From Meandrina meandrites (taxonomy: Eukaryota; Cnidaria; Anthozoa; Scleractinia; Meandrinidae), in assembly GCA_963693305.1 (NCBI GenBank), contig OY855904.1, forward strand, positions 39,406,417 to 39,470,416: a stretch of DNA of 64,000 bases. The letters are read 5' to 3'. Below are positions 31,326-40,500 of this stretch, one piece after another. Below the pieces are notes generated by a model that was not told the origin of the DNA, did no database searches, and saw nothing but the letters and a program-made list of their open reading frames with translations. Position 1 is the first letter of the stretch, and each line of letters starts with the position of its first letter. Made by a program: the position numbers and the translations under genes.

Positions 31326-34300
31326 ATATGGTATTCAATAGGTTCGGTGTGAATCCCGTCTGGCAGCACCCATCTTTTGTCATAATATGCGCTCAACCCC
31401 AGCTTCTCTTGCTCGTACGTTACCATATTCCCTTCCCGCATTCTGAATCCGCGGTTTGTTGCCATATCCTTATTCCCTTCTAACGCTGCTTTGAAACGTT
31501 GCCAGTTGATTTCGTTTTGCCTCTTTGACATCCCCTTTGAGCTGAGCTTTTTCTTCACCTCTTGATTGTCTGTTTGATGTTCTGTATAATAACATTTGGA
31601 GCACAGTGCGATCATCCGCTCTCCTTCGAATTCTTTCTTAAATAATCCCGGCGTTCTTCCGCTCCATTTGTCCCATGCCAGCCAGTTCTTTTTTTCCTGT
31701 TCAAATTCCGCTTTCATCTCCGGCTTTACTATCTCTTCTAACGTTTTTCCCGAGATCGCCAAGTAGTTGCTGTCCGTGTCCATTTGGATCAGCTCGAAAT
31801 CTTTCCTGTCCAAGTACCTGTCCAGAAAGTCGTAATAAAATTGCAACATCCGCAGCTTGGCCAGCTGATATACTGCTATCCCGATTTGAAACGGTCTTCT
31901 GATTGTTATCCGCGGCTTCCGGCTTTCTAATTCATACGCCTGCCCTATCTCATCTAGATCTGAGAAATATGCGCTTCTCAATGCGCGGTCTACCACTTTC
32001 TCATCCTTTGTGTAGATCACGTTGGTTTGCCGTTCCAGCGCTTCGATCAGCTTCCCATACCCGCTGTTTCCCAGCAGTTTGAATATGTCCGCCAGCAGCG
32101 CTTTGCTTTTGTCCACATCCCCCGTTCGCCGCGCTTCTGTGACTTCTTTCACGAACCATTCGAAGATCTTTTTCGGTTTGTAATCGATTGTCCGATACAC
32201 CCTTTTGATTACTGCGCCGTGGTTTATGTACCACTGCAGTAGCGGCTCGTACAGCAATATCTTTTCCGCTGACAATGTCCCCAGCAGCTTTTTGTTGCTC
32301 TCCACCGCTTTTCTCCCGGTTGCTTTCAGATATTTTTTCATATGTTCTGGCACCACTTTGGTCGGCACCACTTTTTTGTGAAAGAATGGACACATCTCTT
32401 CGAACTTTTGATGCAGATGCTCCGGGATTTCTATGTCCACTTCCGCGTATCCGAACCAGCTTTTTTCTTTCAATCTTTGCGTGAAGTCTGCCGCTTCTTG
32501 CGCTAATTGCCAGCCATCTACGCCATCTAAATAATTTTCCTGGTCTGGATTGTTTGTTTGATGCTCTCTTGAATAGGCTGTGTAGTGCACCACTTTTTCT
32601 TCCCCGCAGGGCATATAGTTCAGCATGGTTGATAGATACAGCGCGTTTGCATCGTACCCCTGGATGTTTTCGCACAATTTGCTGTCTGGGTATTGATGCG
32701 ACCTTATCCTCGTTTTGCCCGCCTCATGGTATCTTGTGAAAACCAGACTTGGTCCGCCTACCACCGCCCCTTTTAACATCTCATACGCTTCTTTTCTTGG
32801 GGCGTAGAGTTCCGCTTTGCGCTCTATTGCCCCTTTTAATAGATAGTGCAAACTCACCCCTGGTATGCTGACCGCGTCTTTCAGTATGTCTATCCCCTTC
32901 TCTATGTAGAACGCTTTCATTTTTTCCAGCGCTTCAAGCCCGGGTGCTACATCCAGATTATTATAGTATTCCAGCCAGTCTTTGAACGTTTTCATCCCTT
33001 TTTCTTTGAACGTCTGTTTGCAGGCTTCCCATTGTTTTCGCGTCAGCACATACTCTTTTTTCAACTTTGAGTACCAATGCTCGTATTCCGGCAAGCCCTC
33101 GTAATCCAGCTTTTCTTCGCTGTCGAACCATTCGTATGGGAGCCAGGATTTTGTTGCCTTGCAGTCGTAAGCCTTTACCCATCTTTCGTAGCTTGTTCCT
33201 GGGCCTAAGTAGTTTATTATGTCCAGAAAACGCAATCTGTCTGTGAGTAAGAACATTATTTTGCTGCCGTTTTTCGCCACTCTCACTTTGTTGGTTGTAC
33301 CTGCGAGCTGTTCCGCGAAGTGGTTTTTGATTAAATTGAGGTCGTATGTCCCTGAGTTGAATCCCAGTGTGGGCACCTGGTCGCACCATTCTTCTATCTT
33401 TTTTCTTTGGTCTTTGGGGATCAGGTTCACATCTGGTGGCATGAATTCTTCTCTCACTTTTGCTCTTATGTTTTTCTCCCTTCTCCCCAGCTCTTTCATG
33501 AACTTTTGAACTAACACTCTGGGGTTTCTTTCGCAGATGTGGGTTGGCTCTCTTTCAAGAGTGTCACCGATGCTAACTGAAACCGGTATATGCTTGCTTT
33601 CAATCGTCAGATGTTTTGTTGGCTCCTTTCGTTGATTTCCATCTCCGTACGCCTCAAAATCGTACAGAATTGCGTGTGGATACGCTTTTGTCCGCGGTTT
33701 TGGCAGCTCTTCACCGTGTTTGTCAGCTCCTCCTGGGACGAGCCATTGACATGACCAACATTCAATCACTTTGTATCCCACCTTTCGCAGATGGGCTGTG
33801 CGCCTTTTTGTGGCTTGGTAGAGCTCTTCTACTGTCTTGCCACCGTGTTCGATTATTTGTTCTCGATTTGGATAACATTTTGGACATCCGTGCCAACGAC
33901 AGCCATGATACTGAAATACCACTTTTTTCTCGTCGTTGTACCCGTCTACCGGCCTTTTCTCTATCCAGCGTTCTCCTCCGTGTCCTGACATTGCGTGCGC
34001 TATTTTGATTTTCCAGTTCTTCTCCACGTACCTCAGCCACTGGATTGATTCTTTTGAGGCTTGGTGTTTTGGATAGAACGCTTTCTGGTACGCTGTCTGC
34101 GGCGCTTCGACTTTTTCTCCCGGACAGTCTATTACCGTTTTGCCTTGGGCGCATCTTTCCGCGTGACGTTGGAGATTGCATGCCTTTGTGAATCTTGCGT
34201 GACAGTGGTTGCATTCATACGATTTGGCCAACTTCGTGATGTCTTTTATCAGGAACGCGTGATCTCCATAAAGCCCTATTGTCATTACGTTTTTGATCTG

Positions 34301-35392
34301 TTGTGCGGGGTTTCTCATGAGATGCCAAACTATTCTGGGGCTCGTTTCTATACCGAATTCGATTTCATCCGCGTTTGCTAGCTCTGGCATGTAAACCCTT
34401 ATCCCCAGCCAATCTGCTAAAACCTTTCCCTTGTTCAGGTGCATTTCCACCTTTTCCAGTTCATCTAATGACGTTTTCTCCCAAGTTGATGGCATATTTC
34501 GGAGTTTGTAGAAACTCTTGGCAAGATCTCGTGCTGCTTCTGTGCTGCGATCCGGTCTTGCTCCTCTGTGCACGGCTATACAGCGCCATAGACACAGGTT
34601 ATCTCTATACGTGTCCAACGTCACCATTGCTTGTTTTCTCCCCGCGTTTGCAAGGTTTCGTAGCCAGTTTGGTAAAGGTCCTGTTCCCATCAATGGTTGA
34701 CGGTCCATAACGACCTTTACATCGACGCTTAAATGGGACTCAAAAAACCACTTTGTATCTGGTCTTTCAATGTTATCCGATTCTAGACGCGCCGCCTCCA
34801 TTTCCCTTATCCAATTCTCCGCGGCTGCGTAAGTTTTCATCCAGGGGGAGCCTTTATTTTGGTAGTAAATAAGCGTGGTCCCGTCTTCGATGTTTTTTAA
34901 CATATACGAATAGACGTGCCTCATGTAAAATGATGTTCCCACGTTCTCCCTTATCTTTTCCATGAACCTTGGTGTGAGGTCTTTATTTAGCCCCTCTACG
35001 ATACGCCACCTCTTGTAACGTCTCCCGCTTGTCTCTTCTACCCCCGCATATTCCGTGTCTTCGTACAGATCCAGAATCTCATTCTGATAATCTGTTACCG
35101 TTTTCACCTTGTTCGGTGGGATGGGGTCGAATATTTTCAAAAGGGTTTCTTGTTTTCTGTTTCTGTTTCTGTTTCTGTTTCTTGGCGGTGGTATTGGTAT
35201 TGGTTTTGATGGTTTTAATGGGGCTTTTAATTTTTTATTTACCCCTTCTGGGATTGGTTCTTCCAGCAGAGTATTTATTTTTCTTTGAATTGTGGGCGAA
35301 TATTCTGCAATAAATTTTGATAAAAACCGCAAATCCTCGGGATCAAGATTTGCAAGCTCTTCTTCCAATGATCTGAGGTCTATGCTGTCCAT
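31322..35392 (-). CDS. PolB: Protein-primed family B DNA polymerase with OTU-like and nuclease-like N-terminal parts
   Basis: 1356 residues without interruption. Exonuclease motifs: YDFEAYGD (about 580) and NSGTYDLNLIK (about 680). Polymerase motifs: A, YDANALYLSTML (about 915); B, KLLGNSGYGKL (about 1108); C, QMDTDSNYLAI (about 1205). The large N-terminal region holds an OTU-like segment with DNLCLWRC (about 264) and GDHAFLI (about 378), a C2HC-type finger CNHC...HAERC (about 390-412), and a Cys/His segment HGCRWHGCPKC (about 500) like the small nuclease region in some Polinton polymerases. An Arg-Asn repeat comes from a hexamer microsatellite. The polymerase would copy the linear element from its ends. 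The promoter is probably in 35393-35438 with TATTATATACG at the ATG. Confidence 0.93.
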   Translation of the reverse strand: MDSIDLRSLEEELANLDPEDLRFLSKFIAEYSPTIQRKINTLLEEPIPEGVNKKLKAPLKPSKPIPIPPPRNRNRNRNRKQETLLKIFDPIPPNKVKTVTDYQNEILDLYEDTEYAGVEETSGRRYKRWRIVEGLNKDLTPRFMEKIRENVGTSFYMRHVYSYMLKNIEDGTTLIYYQNKGSPWMKTYAAAENWIREMEAARLESDNIERPDTKWFFESHLSVDVKVVMDRQPLMGTGPLPNWLRNLANAGRKQAMVTLDTYRDNLCLWRCIAVHRGARPDRSTEAARDLAKSFYKLRNMPSTWEKTSLDELEKVEMHLNKGKVLADWLGIRVYMPELANADEIEFGIETSPRIVWHLMRNPAQQIKNVMTIGLYGDHAFLIKDITKLAKSYECNHCHARFTKACNLQRHAERCAQGKTVIDCPGEKVEAPQTAYQKAFYPKHQASKESIQWLRYVEKNWKIKIAHAMSGHGGERWIEKRPVDGYNDEKKVVFQYHGCRWHGCPKCYPNREQIIEHGGKTVEELYQATKRRTAHLRKVGYKVIECWSCQWLVPGGADKHGEELPKPRTKAYPHAILYDFEAYGDGNQRKEPTKHLTIESKHIPVSVSIGDTLEREPTHICERNPRVLVQKFMKELGRREKNIRAKVREEFMPPDVNLIPKDQRKKIEEWCDQVPTLGFNSGTYDLNLIKNHFAEQLAGTTNKVRVAKNGSKIMFLLTDRLRFLDIINYLGPGTSYERWVKAYDCKATKSWLPYEWFDSEEKLDYEGLPEYEHWYSKLKKEYVLTRKQWEACKQTFKEKGMKTFKDWLEYYNNLDVAPGLEALEKMKAFYIEKGIDILKDAVSIPGVSLHYLLKGAIERKAELYAPRKEAYEMLKGAVVGGPSLVFTRYHEAGKTRIRSHQYPDSKLCENIQGYDANALYLSTMLNYMPCGEEKVVHYTAYSREHQTNNPDQENYLDGVDGWQLAQEAADFTQRLKEKSWFGYAEVDIEIPEHLHQKFEEMCPFFHKKVVPTKVVPEHMKKYLKATGRKAVESNKKLLGTLSAEKILLYEPLLQWYINHGAVIKRVYRTIDYKPKKIFEWFVKEVTEARRTGDVDKSKALLADIFKLLGNSGYGKLIEALERQTNVIYTKDEKVVDRALRSAYFSDLDEIGQAYELESRKPRITIRRPFQIGIAVYQLAKLRMLQFYYDFLDRYLDRKDFELIQMDTDSNYLAISGKTLEEIVKPEMKAEFEQEKKNWLAWDKWSGRTPGLFKKEFEGERMIALCSKCYYTEHQTDNQEVKKKLSSKGMSKRQNEINWQRFKAALEGNKDMATNRGFRMREGNMVTYEQEKLGLSAYYDKRWVLPDGIHTEPIEYHI

Positions 35393-35438
35393 CGTATATA
35401 ATATGGAAAAATATTTTTTAATTTTTATTATTTAGAAC

Positions 35439-35678
35439 TTTGTACATTTATGTTGCATCCCTCTAAATGGGCGTTCCGCGGCTCGTTTGTTAATTCTTTT
35501 CTTCCAAGTAGTAATATCGGAGTCTGACTAAAACTACCGAGCAGCTCCCACATAATTTTTACCTCTCACCGGACTAGTAGGTGCGAAGGGGTTTAGCCCC
35601 TGAGTACTAGTCCGGTGAGAGGTAAAAATTATGCGGGTGCGCCCGAGGTGGTTTTAGTCAGACTCCGATATTACTACT
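35439..35678 (-). repeat. Right terminal inverted repeat, 240 bp
   Basis: Reverse complement of 18449-18688, identical by eye. It includes the mirror-image hairpin at 35507-35678. The polymerase gene starts 47 bp inside. Confidence 0.95.
35507..35678. repeat. Terminal hairpin in the right repeat
   Basis: Same two-stem structure as on the left: 28-bp outer stem, imperfect 17/18-base middle, 28-bp inner stem, 25-base tip with a GGGG-TTTAG-CCCC stem in this orientation. Confidence 0.92.
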
Positions 35679-35683
35679 CGTCG
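35679..35683 (+). repeat. Right copy of 5-bp target site duplication CGTCG
   Basis: Directly follows the terminal ACTACT and matches 18444-18448. Confidence 0.75.
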
Positions 35684-35737
35684 CGTAAACAAAAAGATCA
35701 GATAACGTATGACCATGATGACAAGCGCTACGAAATA
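35683..35737. repeat. Right arm of the host palindrome
   Basis: GCGTAAACAAAAAGATCAGA ... CGCTACGAAATA is the reverse complement of 18303-18348, except for a gap of about 8-9 bases and a few substitutions. Confidence 0.65.
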
Positions 35738-36296
35738 CAGTCCGACCTCTATTAAGCGGCCACCTATTAAGCGGCCACCCTCCACCTATTAAACGGCCAC
35801 TTTCCAAAGTCCCGATTTATTTGTCAGTAAACTGCTGTATTTGATACCTCTATTCAACGGCCACCTCTGTTGAGCGGCCGCGGCCACATGGTTTTTTACC
35901 TCCGGCCAGCAAATTATCTTTCCAAGCGAAATGGTGACAGATGATATAAGGTGACAACTGATAACAACAAGAAAACAAGAACTGCAGGCCTAAGAAACTT
36001 GTCAATGATGTTTTGCATATTTTTCTGTACATTATCAATGTATCAACCCGAAGAAATACTGTACACTTCAACTACGTGCCCTCTGGGTTAGAGCTAGAAT
36101 TATGCATGGGCTGGAAATGCACTTGATGTTTTATTACAATGAATTTTGGATTTATCTTCATATATGTACACGTTTTAAAAGCATTTTGCTATGCAGAGTC
36201 AATAAAATCATGTTAACTGCCATTCCTATCAAATTTATATTGTACCTCTATTAAGCGGCCACTCTCGAGGGTGGCCGCTTAATAGAGGTCGGACTG
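35738..36296. mobile_element. Tc1/mariner-pogo-type MITE with TA target duplication
   Basis: Flanked by TA at 35736-35737 and 36297-36298. It starts CAGTCCGACCTCTATTAAGC and ends with its reverse complement. 'TATTAAGCGGCCAC' recurs as subrepeats near the ends. It is the same type as 6011-6497 but a different family. It abuts the host palindrome arm next to the Polinton. Confidence 0.85.
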
Positions 36297-36298
36297 TA

Positions 36299-37551
36299 GA
36301 TCGAATCGAACATTTTTGTGATTAGCGACACCATTTCGCCTGATTTAAACGTGTGGTCAATACACCGGAGGGGTTTTGTCTCTTTCATGATAACAGCCAA
36401 GTATAGTATTTTTAATGAATTTGATATTTTAAATGCAAAATCTTTGTTTCTTTGTAACAGCTTTGATCCTGCTGTATGTCGATCAACTGCTGCTTTTGTT
36501 TTTCATGCAATGTCTCTTAGGCATGCAACTTTATTTTCCAATTGATTATTATTTCTGATTCTATTTTATATATCTTTATAATTTCTTAAGTATCACTAGG
36601 TAATGCCATGTATTTTGTATGGAAATACCTTAATAAATTGTTGTTGTTGTTGATCGACTCTAACGGGAGACGAATCGAAGCCGCGATAACATCATGAAAT
36701 GCCATAGTGGAAAGTTCGTATTTGATACGCCGAAGTTTTACGCCAAATCCCTATGAAATACGCCAGAAGTTGGCGTAAATTATCGAGCTCCACGCCGAAG
36801 ATCTTCGGCATAACATACATGTTTTCCAGACTGGATGAAATGGACTTTGAAAAAGTCCAGCTCTTTTGCCGAATTCCAAGAAAAAAAATGAGATGAAGGC
36901 AGTATTTGTTTGGTCCTGATATTATTGTTTGGTTCCTTCCCTTTGAAGTTATTTGAACCTTGGTTTTATTTAGAAAATTGCGCAGCCCAAAGATCAAGAG
37001 CAATGGTAACTTCCGGGATTCACCTTGGATGACCTTTCGTGAGTTTTGTCACGTTGTCACGGCAAGGGTTTTATTTTGGGGATTACTTCACACTGCTTTT
37101 GGTGAGAAATCTTTGCAAAACAAAGGCCACTTATCATCAGACCAATGTATCACCCAAATTTAGAGAGAAATTGTGAAATACAATAGATTTGCAACAATCG
37201 TTTCGGACATTTAGAAAGGACAATAAACAAGTAATGCAAAGAGATCTTCAGTCACGTGGACTGGGTGTCGGGACGACCTTTGCCCAACGAGTACTCTGGA
37301 ACGAGTGATTACATCATTTTGAAACAAACATTACGGCTTTTATGATTGGTCTGATTGAAAGAGCGCCCCAAGGCCTTACATAACAGCAGTTTTGATTGGA
37401 TAGTTTTTATTTCTTCTCCTGTGACCAAAGTCCGACTGTCTTCGCAATAAAAATTGCGTGCTTATCGGTTGCAGACAACTTTCGATCGAACGCTTATTGA
37501 AGCCGTATCGTTTACGTTGCATTTAACACATCTTTTACTCAACTTGAAGAA
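36299..37551. other. Upstream region of the plus-strand perilipin gene
   Basis: No gene recognised. A (TTG)n-tailed segment ending near 36652 (AATAAATTGTTGTTGTTG) looks like the 3' end of a retroposon. The last few hundred bases before 37552 probably hold the perilipin promoter and 5' UTR. Confidence 0.4.
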
Positions 37552-40500
37552 ATGGCCTCTGAAGTCGAGATGACACCAGAAGCAGATACCAAGTCTTTCA
37601 CGACTCGCTTCTGGGGATTGCCCGTTGCAGTGGCCGCCGTGGAACAACTGTCGCAAATTTACAGTTCTGTGAAAGAACGGAATGCTGTCACCAGGATGGC
37701 TTGTAATGCTGGAGAAAGTACGATCCAGATGGCAAATGCTGCCACTAAAAATATAACAGACGCGGCAAATTCTTGTTCGCTTTCTAAACCCATCGTTGGA
37801 AGAGTCGAAGATGTTGGTGAGTGTGTATTTGTGAGTAAAGGTTATAAAGGATCACTTTCGATCACGTATTCTTACGCTTTATAAATGTGACATGTATGCT
37901 TCGGTGTAATAATCCTTTCTTCATCTTTCATTATCACTTTGATGAACTAAATCAGTGACTAAATTTGACAGATTCGCTAATTTATTTGTCGTTTTGCACA
38001 TTTGGTCCAGTTTCGTCAAAAACACGTTCGTCTAATCTTGTCCGTCTTGTCCAGATCACATTTCAAGATAAAAATGTTCCTGAACTTTGATCGGGGCTTA
38101 AGGGCGTTCGCGCGAAAATCTTCTAACATTGACTTTTTTCTAAAACTTTCACCAGTGTGAGTTTATGGGTTACTCATGCCAGAAATGTAAAAAAATTGGG
38201 GAGTCACCGAATTCGTTTCGGAGATAAGATGTCCGAAAGATCACCTTAATATCTCATGAATCGGCCTTCGTTTCTGACAAAAACAATGCGAATAAATTCA
38301 TGAAATGCAATTTTCTTGTCTAAATATTGTTTAAGGGGATATATTAAGCAAGCTGATTCAAGGGGTCGCCATGCAGCTCTCGTAAGGTCTCACATGAGTT
38401 GCTGAGAGAACAATAGAACAAACAACAAGAACAATCCCCCTAGCCCCCAAAACAATAGCAGCTGCTAACTAGAGGACCAGTAGAATTACAAGCTTACGAG
38501 AGCTGCGTAATTATTCGATTCAAGTGGTGATGTTCCTTTAAAATCTAGTCGTTTAGTGATTACATTTGCACTTGCCTGGCAGTTGAAAGATGGGCAAGAT
38601 TTGATGCTGCGTGGGCAAAAAAATTAGAAATTTGTAGACTTCCAACATTGGCATTATTTTCATTTTTTTTACAGTCTGACGAGAATTGCAAAGCAAAGCT
38701 GCCTATCAAAAAAAATTGGGGATCACCGACCATTTAAGAGAGTAAATTGCGAGCGAAGTAATCGCAACAGCTACCAGCCCTATATTTGTTTGAACAGTTT
38801 TCTCAGTGCGCGCACTCCATGCATGACGTGGTGTGACGTTGCGAAATGAACTACGTGCGCAGTCAGGATGCGCAAAAACAATTAGCGTGAACGTCCTTAA
38901 CCTTGGTACTCGTGTCTTATAATTCCGATGAAATTGTACACTACTTTTATTGTACTTTAGTCCTGAAGTAATTGTCATGAATACTGCAGGCTGAGGGAAG
39001 TTGCACATAGTAAATTTAGTACATTTCATGTAGTACATGTCCCGCTTAGAAGCCCGAGTAAATGTATCACAAAGCGGAAAAACTTAAAAGGAAAACAAGT
39101 AAAATATTCACCGTAACAACAATAATTATTATAGGAAACTTTCACATAAATTCTGCTCAAAAAAGTGGTTAATGAATTGTCAGTTAGATTGTGAGCTTGC
39201 GTGCTAACCAGCTATCAAAATTAATTTAAACCAAAAATCGAGGAGTTTAAATTTTTTGAGCTAATGAAAACAATAACAAAATTTGAATCCGATTGGTTAT
39301 TGACATGCCCAATTTGAGCACTAATATGACAGTTGAATCGCATAGCTCAAAGAATTCTTGCCCCCTGATTGGCTAGAGATGAGAGGGTATTCAGTGCGGT
39401 ATTGTGACTTGAAAGTGAGGCTGCGCAATAGTGCACCGTAGCAACAACCATACATGCGCTAAAACAAGCAACATTCACCAAATTTCCATTTTTAAAAGGT
39501 TACGTGATTGAAGGAAAATCCATTACCTGCCTCTTGAATTCCACGTTAAATTTCACTTGAAAAACCAATATCGCACTCATCCCTTTGCGATTCCCCCTTC
39601 TTCGTGATTTGTGCCATATTGGAAATTTAACATGGAATTCACGAGTCAGGTAATGGATTTGCCTTTAGTGTCACACTTGTGTATTAAAGTGGACAGCACT
39701 CGCCATGCATGTGTGGGACAGACTGAACTTTGAACTTAAATGGGTTTTTCTTTTTTTTATAAACACATCTTGATCTCTCTGACAGTTACTTTTCATTTAA
39801 AAATGTTTAACCAAAGTTTATTTATTCCCAAATTTTGTCATAGCTACGATAACTTGGTAACAGGAATTCGTGTTGTTCAATTGTCTGTAATCACCCTTGT
39901 CCTTGCCACATTCCAAGTAACTAATTGTTTATAATTTGTTGATTACAGCTGCCACCCTTGATCGCGTGGCATCAGAGACTCTTGCTAAAGTGGAGGAGAA
40001 GTGCCCAATCATTACCAAGACCCCCACTGAGGTAACCATTTCTTTAGTAAGCTCCCTAATTTCAGACAGTTGTGCACTTTTATTTGGGGGTGGGGTTGGG
40101 GGATGATCAGAAAGCTTATGGCACAGCTGTAGTTTTTGGATGCTGTTTTGAGAGGACCAAGTTTGTGCCTGGCTGAGGTCCTTGTTGTGTCTTCTGATCT
40201 TGGGCCAGAGACTTAACCCTAACGGTGCGCCATCTGTTTTTAATTGCTCAACACTAGAACAAATGCAATATTTTTTTCTGTCTTGTGTCAATTCAGTGGT
40301 ACGAATCTGTTGCAAAATAACAATCCAGGGAATATAAAAGGAGAGTCTTAAACAAAATGTACATGTAAATCTGGAAAGCTACAAGATGCAGCGTAGACAG
40401 AGTAGACTACAAGCACCCCCTTATATTCCTTAGTCTGTTCTGCATGAAGCATAAAAGGGTGAGAGGAAATATGGCAATTCTCTTCCTCATGCTTTTTTTT

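Larger units (their letters stand above)
18449..35678. mobile_element. Polinton/Maverick (adintovirus-like) element, 17,230 bp, apparently intact
   Basis: The boundaries are set by 240-bp terminal inverted repeats, AG...CT termini and a 5-bp target duplication. It encodes the hallmark Polinton set: family B DNA polymerase of the protein-primed type, retrovirus-like integrase, FtsK/HerA ATPase, adenain-like cysteine protease, double-jelly-roll major capsid protein and penton-like minor capsid protein. It adds a collagen-like fibre protein, a phospholipase A2 and small proteins. No ORF has an internal stop; the one oddity is the start of the protease. The spacing is virus-tight. It sits between two head-to-head perilipin genes. 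It may be an integrated virus able to leave, or a transposon; the sequence cannot decide. Confidence 0.95.

Noticed and set aside
32001..32675. Long ORF in another frame inside the polymerase gene
   Set aside because: Overlaps conserved polymerase motifs in the main frame; its composition (Arg/Ser/Gly mix) is that of an out-of-frame reading.
18303..35737. Outer inverted arms as the true ends of the Polinton
   Set aside because: The CGTCG duplication and AG...CT termini lie inside them; the arms differ by an indel and substitutions while the inner 240 bp match, so they are older host sequence.
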